This document shows positions 26,146-35,295 of a DNA stretch of 64,000 nucleotides, in pieces. Source of the DNA: Dysgonomonas sp. ZJ279 (GTDB lineage Bacteria; Bacteroidota; Bacteroidia; Bacteroidales; Dysgonomonadaceae); contig NZ_JAAKEL010000008.1 of NCBI RefSeq assembly GCF_011039205.1, forward strand, positions 51,062-115,061, written 5' to 3'. A model generated the notes under the pieces. The model did no database searches, was not told where the DNA came from, and saw only the letters and a program-made list of their open reading frames with translations. The stretch's first letter is position 1. Each line of letters opens with the position of its first letter. The translations under genes and the position numbers were made by a program.

Positions 26146-27060
26146 TTAATACTTCCCCTTAGCTATTTCAGCAGAGAATTTTTTACACATCTTCTCGTGG
26201 CTTCTTACCATATAAACAAGTAGTACATTTAATATAAGAAGTTCGAAAACAAAATATATCCATGGTTCCTTGACTAGAATTGCTATAAAAAGAACGATGG
26301 CTCTCGTGTTGAACGAAAGTATATTTGTCCACTTCATCAATGGCAAACTTTTCGCTCTGAAAGCAGTTCTGAATGATTCGGGTGCTGTCTCTCCGAATTT
26401 ATCTTTGAGTAACCTAAACATCTTCTGAAATGCAGGAGACCAATTTTCCTGATCTTTCGTATAATTACGATAAAAAAATGCCACAAGTTTAGCAAAAAAG
26501 TTTTTGCTCCACGACAAACTGTTATATTTAGCGGTCAGTTCTATTGTATTATCAAGCTCACTACCCGATTTACCTTTCAGAAAAAGTAAATGCACATTAC
26601 GATAATAATCAGCCATAGCGGCTTGTTTGGCATGGAAATATCCGGCAGATGCAGCTAACACCCATATCCAACCGCCCCACTCATCATCTAATCGCATGCA
26701 AATGGCAATATAGATAGCAGCAAACCACAGATCACCTGCAAAACCATCGAGCACGCGACCTAAAGCCGAGAACTGCTTTGTCATACGTGCCAACTGTCCA
26801 TCCGCACTATCGTATGAATTAGCCCATACTAACAAGACAATGCCAAGTATTGAGATCCATAAATTGTCAAAATAGAAACAAACTCCGGCTCCCACCCCAA
26901 GGAATATACTGGCAATCGTTACAGCATTAGGGCTGATGCCTAGTTTTTGAAACAATAAGGCCCAACGGTAACCGATAGGTCTGTAAAAATAGATATCTAT
27001 AGGCTCTTCTGTGTCCATCGACTTGAGCGTCGATTCAATTGAGGGTTTAGTATTTTCCAT
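26146..27060 (-). CDS. CDP-alcohol phosphatidyltransferase, probable phosphatidylinositol-phosphate synthase
   Basis: An integral-membrane enzyme of about 304 residues. The family signature D-x2-D-G-x2-A-R-x8-G-x3-D is present as DSADGQLARMTKQFSALG then RVLD, but the final Asp sits one residue late (DGFAGD instead of D-x3-D). About six hydrophobic helices are visible. Family members exchange CMP of CDP-diacylglycerol, or a CDP-alcohol, for another alcohol. Beside ino1, inositol phosphate is the likely acceptor, giving phosphatidylinositol phosphate. The start is the ATG at 27060; the frame could extend to a TTG at 27069. Confidence 0.8.
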   Translation of the reverse strand: MENTKPSIESTLKSMDTEEPIDIYFYRPIGYRWALLFQKLGISPNAVTIASIFLGVGAGVCFYFDNLWISILGIVLLVWANSYDSADGQLARMTKQFSALGRVLDGFAGDLWFAAIYIAICMRLDDEWGGWIWVLAASAGYFHAKQAAMADYYRNVHLLFLKGKSGSELDNTIELTAKYNSLSWSKNFFAKLVAFFYRNYTKDQENWSPAFQKMFRLLKDKFGETAPESFRTAFRAKSLPLMKWTNILSFNTRAIVLFIAILVKEPWIYFVFELLILNVLLVYMVRSHEKMCKKFSAEIAKGKY

Positions 27061-27103
27061 CTTGTTCAATATAACTAACTTTTTGCTAAGGAAAAAATAA
27101 TCC

Positions 27104-27967
27104 TCAACTATTCTTTATTATTTGCTTATGGATACATTCGGCAATTTTGGGTGCGGCCTCTTCTCTACAAGGTGCGAAACTAGGCCAGTCGTTAAAATCA
27201 ATAATCTTAAATGATCCGTCGGCTGCAACAACACAGTCACCGCCATATATTCTCACGCCGAGTATTTCTCCGGCTTTGTCACATTCTCGTTTCAGGTCTT
27301 CTGCCGAAAAAGGAAATTCTTTTGCTGTTCCATTTATCACTTCCAATCCGAATTTACTATGATTCAAATCGTAAGGATAGAACCAATAGAAGAAATCGGT
27401 ATCGGCAACACCATAAAATTTAACAAGGTCACCTACCAAATGTTCATTTATCACAGCATTGGGAATATCGCGAAATGCAAACTCCTGTAAAATAGACTTC
27501 ACCTCTTCCATGCTTCTGGCATAAGTCACATCTTCTCTGTGGATAGCATGAAAGTCTCCTCTTTTTATCCAATACGCCTTAGCACCTATCTCGTTAAGAC
27601 CTTCGGTAGGATCATCGTTTACATCTATTATTATACTTGCAGGATGTGGTATATTATTATCCAATAAAAGACGCGTCATTTTACCACGTGTACAATTATC
27701 TATTCCGAAAGCCGAATTGATGATAACAGAACCTTGCTTCTCTAGCTTCTGTAGCCTTCTTATTGTACTTTTATCGCGAGCCATATTAAATATATATTGC
27801 CCGCTTTCGCTACCTACTACAAATTCCGCCTCTGTGAACTCTTCTACTTCATAACCCATTTCGCGTAAGCTATCTGTAGTCAGATTAAAAATCATACCAT
27901 CGTTACCGATATGATTGGGCGAATACTTTGTCTTTCTTTTGACTCCTACGATTTTCGTTTTTGACAT
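27104..27967 (-). CDS. ATP-grasp-like protein in the inositol-lipid cluster
   Basis: A 287-residue protein with the three-part layout of ATP-grasp ligases/kinases. The N-terminal part is Rossmann-like (about residues 1-90), and the middle has nucleotide-binding lysines (AKAYWIKRGDFHAI). The C-terminal part carries metal-binding acidic and Asn residues in GGDCVVAADGSFKIIDFN then DWPSF. RimK-like ligases and inositol (poly)phosphate kinases of the ITPK type share this fold. Its position between the nucleotidyltransferase and the phosphatidyltransferase suggests a role in making or modifying the inositol head group, but nothing in the sequence fixes the substrate. Gaps are 28 nt upstream and 43 nt downstream. 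Confidence 0.65.
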   Translation of the reverse strand: MSKTKIVGVKRKTKYSPNHIGNDGMIFNLTTDSLREMGYEVEEFTEAEFVVGSESGQYIFNMARDKSTIRRLQKLEKQGSVIINSAFGIDNCTRGKMTRLLLDNNIPHPASIIIDVNDDPTEGLNEIGAKAYWIKRGDFHAIHREDVTYARSMEEVKSILQEFAFRDIPNAVINEHLVGDLVKFYGVADTDFFYWFYPYDLNHSKFGLEVINGTAKEFPFSAEDLKRECDKAGEILGVRIYGGDCVVAADGSFKIIDFNDWPSFAPCREEAAPKIAECIHKQIIKNS

Positions 27968-27995
27968 AACTATTTTTATATAGTGCAGTTACAGT

Positions 27996-28691
27996 TTAGC
28001 TTTTCAGAAATTGCTCTGCTTTTATAATATCTTCTGCATGGTCTACATCCACAATTTTGGCAAATGGAAATGCTTTCAGATTCAATTTATCTGAAACCAG
28101 TTGTCGCTGAAAATTGCGCATGCGGGATTGCCCTGTATTAAGACAATCTTCAAGCGTTTTAATCGCTTTAGGTGTTAATCCATAGATACCACCTGAAATA
28201 TATTTACAATTATCGCAAGAATCCAAGAACCCTGTGATCTTCATATCGTTGTTTACACCAACATAAAGCGGCTTCTCGTCATCAATATAGTCCGTTACAG
28301 CCATCATGCCATCGGCATCTTTGTCTGCAATAAAGGCTTGTATATATTTGCTAAATTCGTCTTCTTTAAATATTGTATCGACAGTTGTTAAACAAAACTT
28401 CCCGTCACGAAGGAAGTCACAAAGTTCGAAAAAACTATGCATCGAACTAGGTGTAGATTTAACTACAATATTTAATGGCACATCCAATTTCAACCCTGAA
28501 ACATACTCCTGTACCTGAGTCATTTGCTCGTTTACAATAATACTTATCGAAGACGCATCATTTGCAAGAAAGATATCAATCAGACGTCGAATCATTTCTT
28601 TTCCATTTAGTTTTACCAAAGGTTTTGGTAAAGCAACGCCTTCTTGAGCAAGTCTTGAACCTTCTCCGGCTGCTATTATAGCATAATTCAT
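27996..28691 (-). CDS. Nucleotidyltransferase (sugar/alditol-phosphate type) of the inositol-lipid cluster
   Basis: A 231-residue NTP transferase of the GT-A fold. The nucleotide-binding signature is IIAAGEGSRLAQEG with the following lysine in LPKPLVKLNG. LTTVDTIF holds the expected metal Asp (D in TTVD). Family members make NDP-sugars or CDP-alcohols. In this locus it could activate inositol phosphate as CDP-inositol, as in archaeal di-inositol-phosphate synthesis, or activate another head group. The start is the ATG at 28691; the open frame continues upstream to 28730, but the domain begins exactly at MNYAIIAAG. It lies 83 nt after pdxA. Confidence 0.75.
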   Translation of the reverse strand: MNYAIIAAGEGSRLAQEGVALPKPLVKLNGKEMIRRLIDIFLANDASSISIIVNEQMTQVQEYVSGLKLDVPLNIVVKSTPSSMHSFFELCDFLRDGKFCLTTVDTIFKEDEFSKYIQAFIADKDADGMMAVTDYIDDEKPLYVGVNNDMKITGFLDSCDNCKYISGGIYGLTPKAIKTLEDCLNTGQSRMRNFQRQLVSDKLNLKAFPFAKIVDVDHAEDIIKAEQFLKS

Positions 28692-28774
28692 ATAATCAAT
28701 TCGAATATTCTTTGACTGAAAAACAGTCAATAAGTTTAATCAAGGTCTATAAAACCTGTTATATTAAAAAGAAG

Positions 28775-29857
28775 TTATTCTTCCTTTGTTAAATCGAGCA
28801 CTTCATTGTCTCCACCTCGCTCAACATAAAGTTTTCTTAGTGGATTAACATATGCCTTATCGTATTCTGTTCTGTTTTGATATGTATCGATAGCCATATA
28901 AACAGCCTGACGGAACGACTCTTCCGATGCTTCATTCTTTCCGGCAAGAGCATAAGCTGTGCCATGTGCAGGTGAGGTACGAATAACAGGCAGACCTGCC
29001 GTAAAATTGACACCCTCTTCCATCGCAATTGTTTTGAACGGAGCCAAGCCCTGATCGTGATACATCGCTAAAATACCATCGAAGTTCATGAAATCCGAAG
29101 AACCGAAAAATCCATCGGCAGCATAAGGACCAAAACATAAACTATGTTTCTCTTGAAGTTCCTTTATAGCCGGAATAATAATATCATTTTCCTCCGATCC
29201 TAGCAAACCATTTTCTCCGGCATGCGGATTGAGTGACAATACTGCAATACGAGGATTACCTACTCTAAAATCACGTTTAAGACTTGTTTCGAATAGCTTC
29301 GCAGCTTCGACAATTCTTTCTTTTGTAAGTTTTTGAGGAATTTCGGACAAAGGAATATGTCCTGTTACCAAAGCAACACGAAGATTATCTTTTGCAAGAA
29401 TCATCAGACTCTTGTCTCCTGCTTTGCCAAATTTCTCTTCCAGATATTCGGTATGCCCGGGAAAATGAAAGTCTTCACGCTGTATATTATGCTTATTGAT
29501 AGGTGCTGTTACCAGAACATCAATCAATCCGTTTTGAAGGTCGGCACATGCACGTTCTAATGCAGCAAATGCAGCATTACCTGCAGCTTCACTCGAAACA
29601 CCCAGCTCAACCTTAACATCCTCGCCAATACAGTTTATTATATTCACCTTATTCACCACCGCTTCTTTCGCATCAGTTATCTGATTGAATGCTACGGCAG
29701 GCAAATCTAATGCCTTACGATGATAGGCTGCTGCCTTAGGCGAACCATATATAACAGGGATACACATTTCTGCCATACGGATGTCGCCAAAAGTCTTTAG
29801 TATAACTTCATAGCCTATTCCGTTTATATCTCCGTGCGTAATTCCTACTTTTATCAT
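28775..29857 (-). CDS. pdxA: 4-Hydroxythreonine-4-phosphate dehydrogenase
   Basis: An NAD-dependent enzyme of pyridoxal-5'-phosphate synthesis (DXP-dependent route), 360 residues. Seen: GITHGDINGIGYEVI at the N-terminus, VTAPINKHNI (about residues 116-125), FPGHTEYLEE with a metal-binding His, YHDQGLAPFKTI and TSPAHGTAYALAG with two further metal His residues. All key residues are present. It starts inside the rlmN stop region (4-nt overlap), so the two are coupled. Confidence 0.95.
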   Translation of the reverse strand: MIKVGITHGDINGIGYEVILKTFGDIRMAEMCIPVIYGSPKAAAYHRKALDLPAVAFNQITDAKEAVVNKVNIINCIGEDVKVELGVSSEAAGNAAFAALERACADLQNGLIDVLVTAPINKHNIQREDFHFPGHTEYLEEKFGKAGDKSLMILAKDNLRVALVTGHIPLSEIPQKLTKERIVEAAKLFETSLKRDFRVGNPRIAVLSLNPHAGENGLLGSEENDIIIPAIKELQEKHSLCFGPYAADGFFGSSDFMNFDGILAMYHDQGLAPFKTIAMEEGVNFTAGLPVIRTSPAHGTAYALAGKNEASEESFRQAVYMAIDTYQNRTEYDKAYVNPLRKLYVERGGDNEVLDLTKEE

Positions 29858-30912
29858 ATTAAAGATTGATCATTATTTTGTTTACTCTTCACCGTCGATA
29901 ACATACCGCAAGCCGCAAATATGTCTTCACCACGTGAAGAACGAATAGTAGAAGTAACCCCTTTCTTAGTCAGATAATCTCTGAAAGCCTCCATCTTTTC
30001 TTTTGTCGATGTTTTCAAATCGACATTAGGAATAGCATGGAAACGAATCAGATTTACTCTGCAATCTAATCCCCTTATTTCCTGCGCCAACTCTTTGGCA
30101 TGAATAATAGAATCATTGAAATTGTCGAACATAATATATTCGAACGACAGACGACGCTGCTTAGACCAATCGTACTGACGAAGCAAGTCTAACACATCTG
30201 CCATCGGAAATGCTTTTTCGACAGGCATAATAGATAACCGTTGCGCCTTCTCGGGACTATGAATACTGATTGCCAAATGAGCATTACTTTCATCCAGAAA
30301 ACGCTTCAACTTAGGCGTTACCCCTGTTGTTGAAACCGTTATACGCTTTGGACTCCAAGCCATACCATAGTCGGCAGTCATTATATCGAGTACCTTTTTC
30401 AATTCTTCGTAATTATCTAAAGGTTCTCCCATTCCCATAAAAACGACATTCGTCAATGCTTCGGCTTCACGAACAGAATACATCTGATTCAATATCTCAT
30501 TTGCAGTCAGATTACCATTAAATCCTTGCTTACCTGTCATACAGAATAAACAATTCATTTTGCATCCTACCTGCGACGAAACACAAAGCGTAGCTCTGTC
30601 GTCTTCGGGAATCATTACCGATTCGATCAGCTTGTCTTTCTCAGTCTTGAACAGATACTTAACCGTACCATCTACCGACTCTTGAAATTCGAGAGGGTTA
30701 TAACGCCCTATATCATATTTCTCAGACAACAATGCTCTGTTTGCAACAGAGATATTAGTCATTTCATCTACAGACGATACATTCTTTTTATATACCCAAT
30801 CGGCTATTTGTTTAGCAGCAAATTTAGGCAAACCACACTCTTCTGCCACCAAACGAAGTTCGTCCAGTGTCATGCCTAACAAGTGTTTTTTCTGCTCCTT
30901 AATTTGCTCCAT
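29854..30912 (-). CDS. rlmN: Dual-specificity 23S rRNA (A2503)/tRNA (A37) C2-methyltransferase RlmN
   Basis: A radical-SAM methylase, 352 residues. The [4Fe-4S]-binding motif CxxxCxxC is CKMNCLFC (about residues 117-124). VVFMGMGEPLDNYEEL is the family's SAM-contacting segment. The C-terminal catalytic cysteine is in SSRGEDIFAACGML. Start at the ATG at 30912, 10 nt after pgi. Its last 4 nt overlap pdxA. Confidence 0.96.
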   Translation of the reverse strand: MEQIKEQKKHLLGMTLDELRLVAEECGLPKFAAKQIADWVYKKNVSSVDEMTNISVANRALLSEKYDIGRYNPLEFQESVDGTVKYLFKTEKDKLIESVMIPEDDRATLCVSSQVGCKMNCLFCMTGKQGFNGNLTANEILNQMYSVREAEALTNVVFMGMGEPLDNYEELKKVLDIMTADYGMAWSPKRITVSTTGVTPKLKRFLDESNAHLAISIHSPEKAQRLSIMPVEKAFPMADVLDLLRQYDWSKQRRLSFEYIMFDNFNDSIIHAKELAQEIRGLDCRVNLIRFHAIPNVDLKTSTKEKMEAFRDYLTKKGVTSTIRSSRGEDIFAACGMLSTVKSKQNNDQSLI

Positions 30913-30922
30913 TTTCTATTTA

Positions 30923-32269
30923 TTACAAACGTTTTTTAATAGCTTCACTATCTTTTTCAAAACCCGGTTTGTCAAGTAGCGCAAACATATTTTTCTTGTA
31001 TGCCTCTACTCCCGGTTGGTCGAATGGATTCACTCCTAAGATATAACCGCTGATACCGCAAGCTTTTTCGAAGAAGTAAAGTAATTGACCGATACTGTAT
31101 TCATCCAAACGAGGAATCTCTACTTTAATATTAGGAACACCTCCGTCTACGTGAGCTAGTTGAGTTCCCAACTCTGCCATTTTGTTTACGAAATCGACAC
31201 GTTTACCTGCAAGGAAGTTCAATCCGTCTAAGTCTGCCTCATCAGAAGGTACTGTAAGTGTTTCGTTCGGGTTCTTCACTGAAAGAACAGTTTCGAAAAT
31301 AGTACGCTCTCCCTCTTGAATCCATTGACCCATAGAGTGCAAGTCGGCTGTAAAATCAACCGCTGCATTGAAAATACCTTTATGATCTTTACCTTCGCTT
31401 TCGCCGTAAAGTTGTTTCCACCATTCAGCGATATAATGTAGCTTAGGATTGAAGTTAGCAAGTATTTCTATTTTCTTTCCTTTCTTATACAGTTCGTTAC
31501 GGGTAACTGCATATATCTCTGCAATATTCTTTTCGAATGGAACAGAAGGTGCAGTTTGCTCTTCCATGTGAACAGCTCCGGCTACCAGTTGACGGATATT
31601 AACCCCAGCCAATGCGATAGGTAATAAACCAACAGGAGTCAATACAGAATAACGACCACCTACATTATCAGGAATAACATATTTCTTATATCCTTCTTTT
31701 GTTGCTGATGTGTATAATGCTCCGCGAGCGGCATCTGTAATAGCTACAATACGAGATTTAGCTTCTTCTTTACCAACAGCTTTTTCCAGTTCCGCTTTCA
31801 AAATACGGAAAGCCAAAGCAGGCTCAGTAGTTGTTCCCGATTTAGAGATATTGATCAAACCAAATGATTTACCTTTCAGATAAGCAAGTAGTTCAACCAA
31901 GTAATCTTCTCCGATATTATTTCCTGCATAAAGAATAACAGGATTTTTGCGGTCTGTTTGCAACCAGTCGAAAGCATTCGATAGTGAATCGATAACTGCT
32001 CTCGAACCTAAGTAACTACCTCCGATACCAATAAGAACAATTACATCGCATTTTGCTCTTAGTGCTTTTGCTGTATCTTCTATATCTTTCAGTTCAGCAT
32101 CTGTAATTGATGAAGGTAGGTTTAACCATCCTAGATAGTCGTTTCCTTTACCTGAACCGTTATGTAATGTTTCGTTGCATTTTTTAGCTAAAGCAGCTTG
32201 GCTGTTTATTTCGTTTTGGTCAACGAAGCCTAAGGCTTTAGTAATGTCTAAATTGATATTTTTATCCAT
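30923..32269 (-). CDS. pgi: Glucose-6-phosphate isomerase
   Basis: Interconverts glucose-6-phosphate and fructose-6-phosphate. At 448 residues it is the shorter bacterial type (as in Bacillus and Thermotoga). Motifs seen: [14 protein letters not shown] (about residues 75-88), [15 protein letters not shown] (sugar-phosphate binding), [17 protein letters not shown], and the [11 protein letters not shown] segment with the catalytic Glu. Codons are biased toward those of strongly expressed genes. It shares glucose-6-phosphate with ino1 at the end of the same gene run. Confidence 0.96.
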   Translation of the reverse strand: MDKNINLDITKALGFVDQNEINSQAALAKKCNETLHNGSGKGNDYLGWLNLPSSITDAELKDIEDTAKALRAKCDVIVLIGIGGSYLGSRAVIDSLSNAFDWLQTDRKNPVILYAGNNIGEDYLVELLAYLKGKSFGLINISKSGTTTEPALAFRILKAELEKAVGKEEAKSRIVAITDAARGALYTSATKEGYKKYVIPDNVGGRYSVLTPVGLLPIALAGVNIRQLVAGAVHMEEQTAPSVPFEKNIAEIYAVTRNELYKKGKKIEILANFNPKLHYIAEWWKQLYGESEGKDHKGIFNAAVDFTADLHSMGQWIQEGERTIFETVLSVKNPNETLTVPSDEADLDGLNFLAGKRVDFVNKMAELGTQLAHVDGGVPNIKVEIPRLDEYSIGQLLYFFEKACGISGYILGVNPFDQPGVEAYKKNMFALLDKPGFEKDSEAIKKRL

Positions 32270-32284
32270 AGCCTAATTTATTCT

Positions 32285-33283
32285 TTATTTTAAAATTTGT
32301 TCTCTTAATCTTTTTATCTCCTCTCTAGCTGAAACATTCTCGTACAAAATACGATAAACTGTATCTGCAATAGGAATCTTTATCTGGCACTTCTCGTTCA
32401 TTTCCATAATACACTTCGTGCCGTAATAGCCTTCCGCTACCATTTCCATCTCTATCTGGGCTGCTTTTACCGAATAGCCTCTACCGATCATCGACCCAAA
32501 AGTGCGATTACGGCTGAAACTAGAATAGCATGTAACCAAAAGATCACCCAAATAAGCCGAATCCTGAATATTACGTTCGATTGGAGAAACAGCATCCGTA
32601 AAGCGTTCCATTTCGGTTATAGCATTCGATACCAGAACCGCTTGGAAATTATCACCATATTTCAATCCATGGCATATACCTGCAGCGATAGCGTATACAT
32701 TTTTAAGCACGGCAGCCAGCTCTATACCTGTAACATCAGTAGAAACGGATGTTTTAATAAATCTATTATCAAAAAGGTAAGCCAAAGCTTTTGCTTTTTC
32801 AACATCGGCACAGGCAATAGTCGGATATGTCAGACGCTCTAATGCGACTTCTTCAGCATGACAAGGTCCTGCTATAATGGCGATATTCTCTGCCGGAATA
32901 TTGTAATATTCGGATAGATAATCCGTAACAACAAGATTCTCGGGAGGAATAATACCTTTTATTGCCGAAACTATAAATTTATTACTGATATCTGTTTTCA
33001 ATTTTTCAAGATGTATCTTTAAAAACGGTGAAGGCACAGCCAGAATGAGCGTATCCGAATTTTCGAACACTTCAGTTATATCAGAATAAAATGTAATCCT
33101 ATCCAGATTGAATTCGACATTTGACAGATAAGAAGGGTTATGCCCCAGTTTCTTAAAGTCCTCAATCTGATCGGGACGGCGCATATACCAATTGATATGC
33201 TTTTCGCGAACCAGCACAATTTTGGCTAATGCGGTCGCCCATGTACCACCCCCTAATATTGCAACTCTTCCGGGAAAACTCAT
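32285..33283 (-). CDS. gpsA: Glycerol-3-phosphate dehydrogenase [NAD(P)+]
   Basis: Makes sn-glycerol-3-phosphate from dihydroxyacetone phosphate for phospholipid synthesis. The 332-residue protein has the N-terminal nucleotide site VAILGGGTWATALAKI, then LAVPSPFLK, SAIKGI, the catalytic-lysine segment AAVLKNVYAIAAGI (K near residue 190) and GDLLVTCYSSFSRNRTFG. It lies 31 nt after lysS and 15 nt before pgi, in a continuous minus-strand run. Confidence 0.95.
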   Translation of the reverse strand: MSFPGRVAILGGGTWATALAKIVLVREKHINWYMRRPDQIEDFKKLGHNPSYLSNVEFNLDRITFYSDITEVFENSDTLILAVPSPFLKIHLEKLKTDISNKFIVSAIKGIIPPENLVVTDYLSEYYNIPAENIAIIAGPCHAEEVALERLTYPTIACADVEKAKALAYLFDNRFIKTSVSTDVTGIELAAVLKNVYAIAAGICHGLKYGDNFQAVLVSNAITEMERFTDAVSPIERNIQDSAYLGDLLVTCYSSFSRNRTFGSMIGRGYSVKAAQIEMEMVAEGYYGTKCIMEMNEKCQIKIPIADTVYRILYENVSAREEIKRLREQILK

Positions 33284-33314
33284 AGTTTTTTGTTCTAGTT
33301 AAAAAATTAGTCGT

Positions 33315-35042
33315 TTAATTGATTTTACTTAACCAACCGGCAACTTCATCTACTGAAGGTAATGCCAGATCTAATTTATATTTCTTATTTATATCCCCTA
33401 AGTCTTGACGTACTTTCTGAGGATTTACTTCTTTCATATCCTCGACTGTTAAGTATCCGGCTTTTTGAATAGCAGGCACTAAAGCCTCAGCAATACCCAA
33501 TTCGGCATATCTAGCCACAGGGTCTTTCTTCGCTACTTTTTCAGGACGCATCTGAGGGAAAAACATTACCTCCTGAATACTTTCCTGACCGGTCATAAAC
33601 ATTACCAAACGATCCATTCCTATACCGATACCACTTGTTGGAGGCATACCATATTCCAAAGCTCGCAAGAAATCCTGATCGATAAACATCGCTTCATCAT
33701 CTCCTTTTTCAGACAATGTCAGCTGATCTTCGAAACGCTCACGTTGATCGATAGGATCGTTCAACTCCGAATATGCATTTGCAAGTTCCTTACCATTTAC
33801 CATCAGTTCGAAACGTTCGGTAAGTTCAGGATTGTTCCGATGTTTCTTTGTCAAAGGCGACATCTCGATCGGATAATCGATAATAAAAGTGGGTTGAATA
33901 TAATTCCCCTCACATTTTTCACCAAATATTTCGTCAATCAGTTTGCCTTTACCCATTGTTTCGTCCTGCTCTATATTCAATTGTTTGCAGACTTCACGCA
34001 ATTGAACCTCATCCATTCCACTGATATCAACACCTGTGAAGTGTTTAATAGAATCTATCATAGTCACACGAGGATAAGGCGCTTTATAGTCAATCTCATT
34101 GTTGCCCATCTTCACTTTAGTGCTTCCATGTACATCAATACAGATTTTTTCAAGCATACGCTCTGTAAAATCCATCATCCAATTATAGTCCTTATAGGCA
34201 GCATAAAACTCCATCACTGTAAATTCAGGATTATGAGTACGATCCATTCCCTCATTTCGGAAATTGCGCGAGAATTCATAAACCCCATCAAAACCGCCGA
34301 CAATCAGCCTTTTCAGATAAAGTTCATTTGCAATACGGAGGTATAGCGGAATATCTAAAGCATTATGATGTGTTGTAAAAGGACGGGCAGTAGCTCCTCC
34401 AGGAATACTTTGCAGAACAGGCGTATCTACCTCAATATATCCATGTCCATTAAGGAATTCACGCATAGAGTTAAAAACTTTCGTTCTTTTCATAAAAACA
34501 TCTTTAACCCCTTCGTTCACTATCAGGTCAACATAACGTTGGCGATAGCGCTGTTCCGGATCAGAGAAACCATCATAAGTCACACCGTCTTTCACCTTAA
34601 CTACAGGCAACGGGCGCAATGATTTAGCAAGAACGGTTATTTCTTCGGCGTGAACAGAAATCTCTCCCATCTGTGTGCGAAAAACGAATCCTTTCACTCC
34701 TACAAAATCACCTATATCTAAAAGTTTCTTGAATACAACATTGTATAAATCTTTATTTTCATCGGGACAAAGATCATCGCGAGAGATATACACCTGTATA
34801 CGTCCCTCAGCATCCTGAAGCTCCATAAAAGAAGCCTTCCCCATGATACGACGTCCCATAATACGACCTGCGATAATTACCTCGCGGCGTTCGGCTTCGT
34901 CCTTAAATTCATTTTTTATATCTGTAGAATATGCGTTCACATCGTATAGAGCAGCAGGATATGGCTCTATACCCAACGATCTCATCTCTTCTAAACTACC
35001 TCTTCGAACAACCTCTTGTTCGCTCAATTCTAATACATTCAT
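33315..35042 (-). CDS. lysS: Lysyl-tRNA synthetase (class II)
   Basis: Charges tRNA-Lys. The 575-residue protein has the OB-fold anticodon-binding domain (about residues 55-150), class II motif 2 ([20 protein letters not shown]) and motif 3 ([15 protein letters not shown]). An additional C-terminal part (about residues 505-575, [22 protein letters not shown]) exceeds the usual 500-residue length. This extension is seen in other Bacteroidetes enzymes and resembles a helix-hairpin module. First gene of the minus-strand run that continues to ino1. Confidence 0.96.
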   Translation of the reverse strand: MNVLELSEQEVVRRGSLEEMRSLGIEPYPAALYDVNAYSTDIKNEFKDEAERREVIIAGRIMGRRIMGKASFMELQDAEGRIQVYISRDDLCPDENKDLYNVVFKKLLDIGDFVGVKGFVFRTQMGEISVHAEEITVLAKSLRPLPVVKVKDGVTYDGFSDPEQRYRQRYVDLIVNEGVKDVFMKRTKVFNSMREFLNGHGYIEVDTPVLQSIPGGATARPFTTHHNALDIPLYLRIANELYLKRLIVGGFDGVYEFSRNFRNEGMDRTHNPEFTVMEFYAAYKDYNWMMDFTERMLEKICIDVHGSTKVKMGNNEIDYKAPYPRVTMIDSIKHFTGVDISGMDEVQLREVCKQLNIEQDETMGKGKLIDEIFGEKCEGNYIQPTFIIDYPIEMSPLTKKHRNNPELTERFELMVNGKELANAYSELNDPIDQRERFEDQLTLSEKGDDEAMFIDQDFLRALEYGMPPTSGIGIGMDRLVMFMTGQESIQEVMFFPQMRPEKVAKKDPVARYAELGIAEALVPAIQKAGYLTVEDMKEVNPQKVRQDLGDINKKYKLDLALPSVDEVAGWLSKIN

Positions 35043-35235
35043 TATTAATCTTGCTTAAGATTATTATATTTCAAATAACTAACTTCTGCTCTGTCCAGAA
35101 CAATCTCGCAAATTTAAGAAATATAATTACAATATGGCATTCAATAGCGTAAGTAAATGAAAATAACTTTAATTTATAAGAAAATTTTCACACTTTTTAT
35201 TTCAAGCTAAACAGGTAAAAAAGGAAATAGAATCG

Positions 35236-35243
35236 TACCTTTG
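35236..35243 (+). promoter_or_regulatory. -7 box for the MATE-tldD operon
   Basis: TACCTTTG matches TAnnTTTG, 52 nt before the MATE start codon. No clear -33. The divergent lysS side has TAAATTTG on the minus strand at 35109-35116. Confidence 0.5.
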
Positions 35244-35295
35244 TATTCGCAAAAAGATGGGAGGAACACACTCCTTAATATTTAAACATTGAGAA

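Noticed and set aside
33744..34346. 200-residue open frame on the plus strand inside lysS
   Set aside because: It is a complementary-strand frame of the strongly supported lysS gene, with low-complexity, non-family-like sequence and no start signals.
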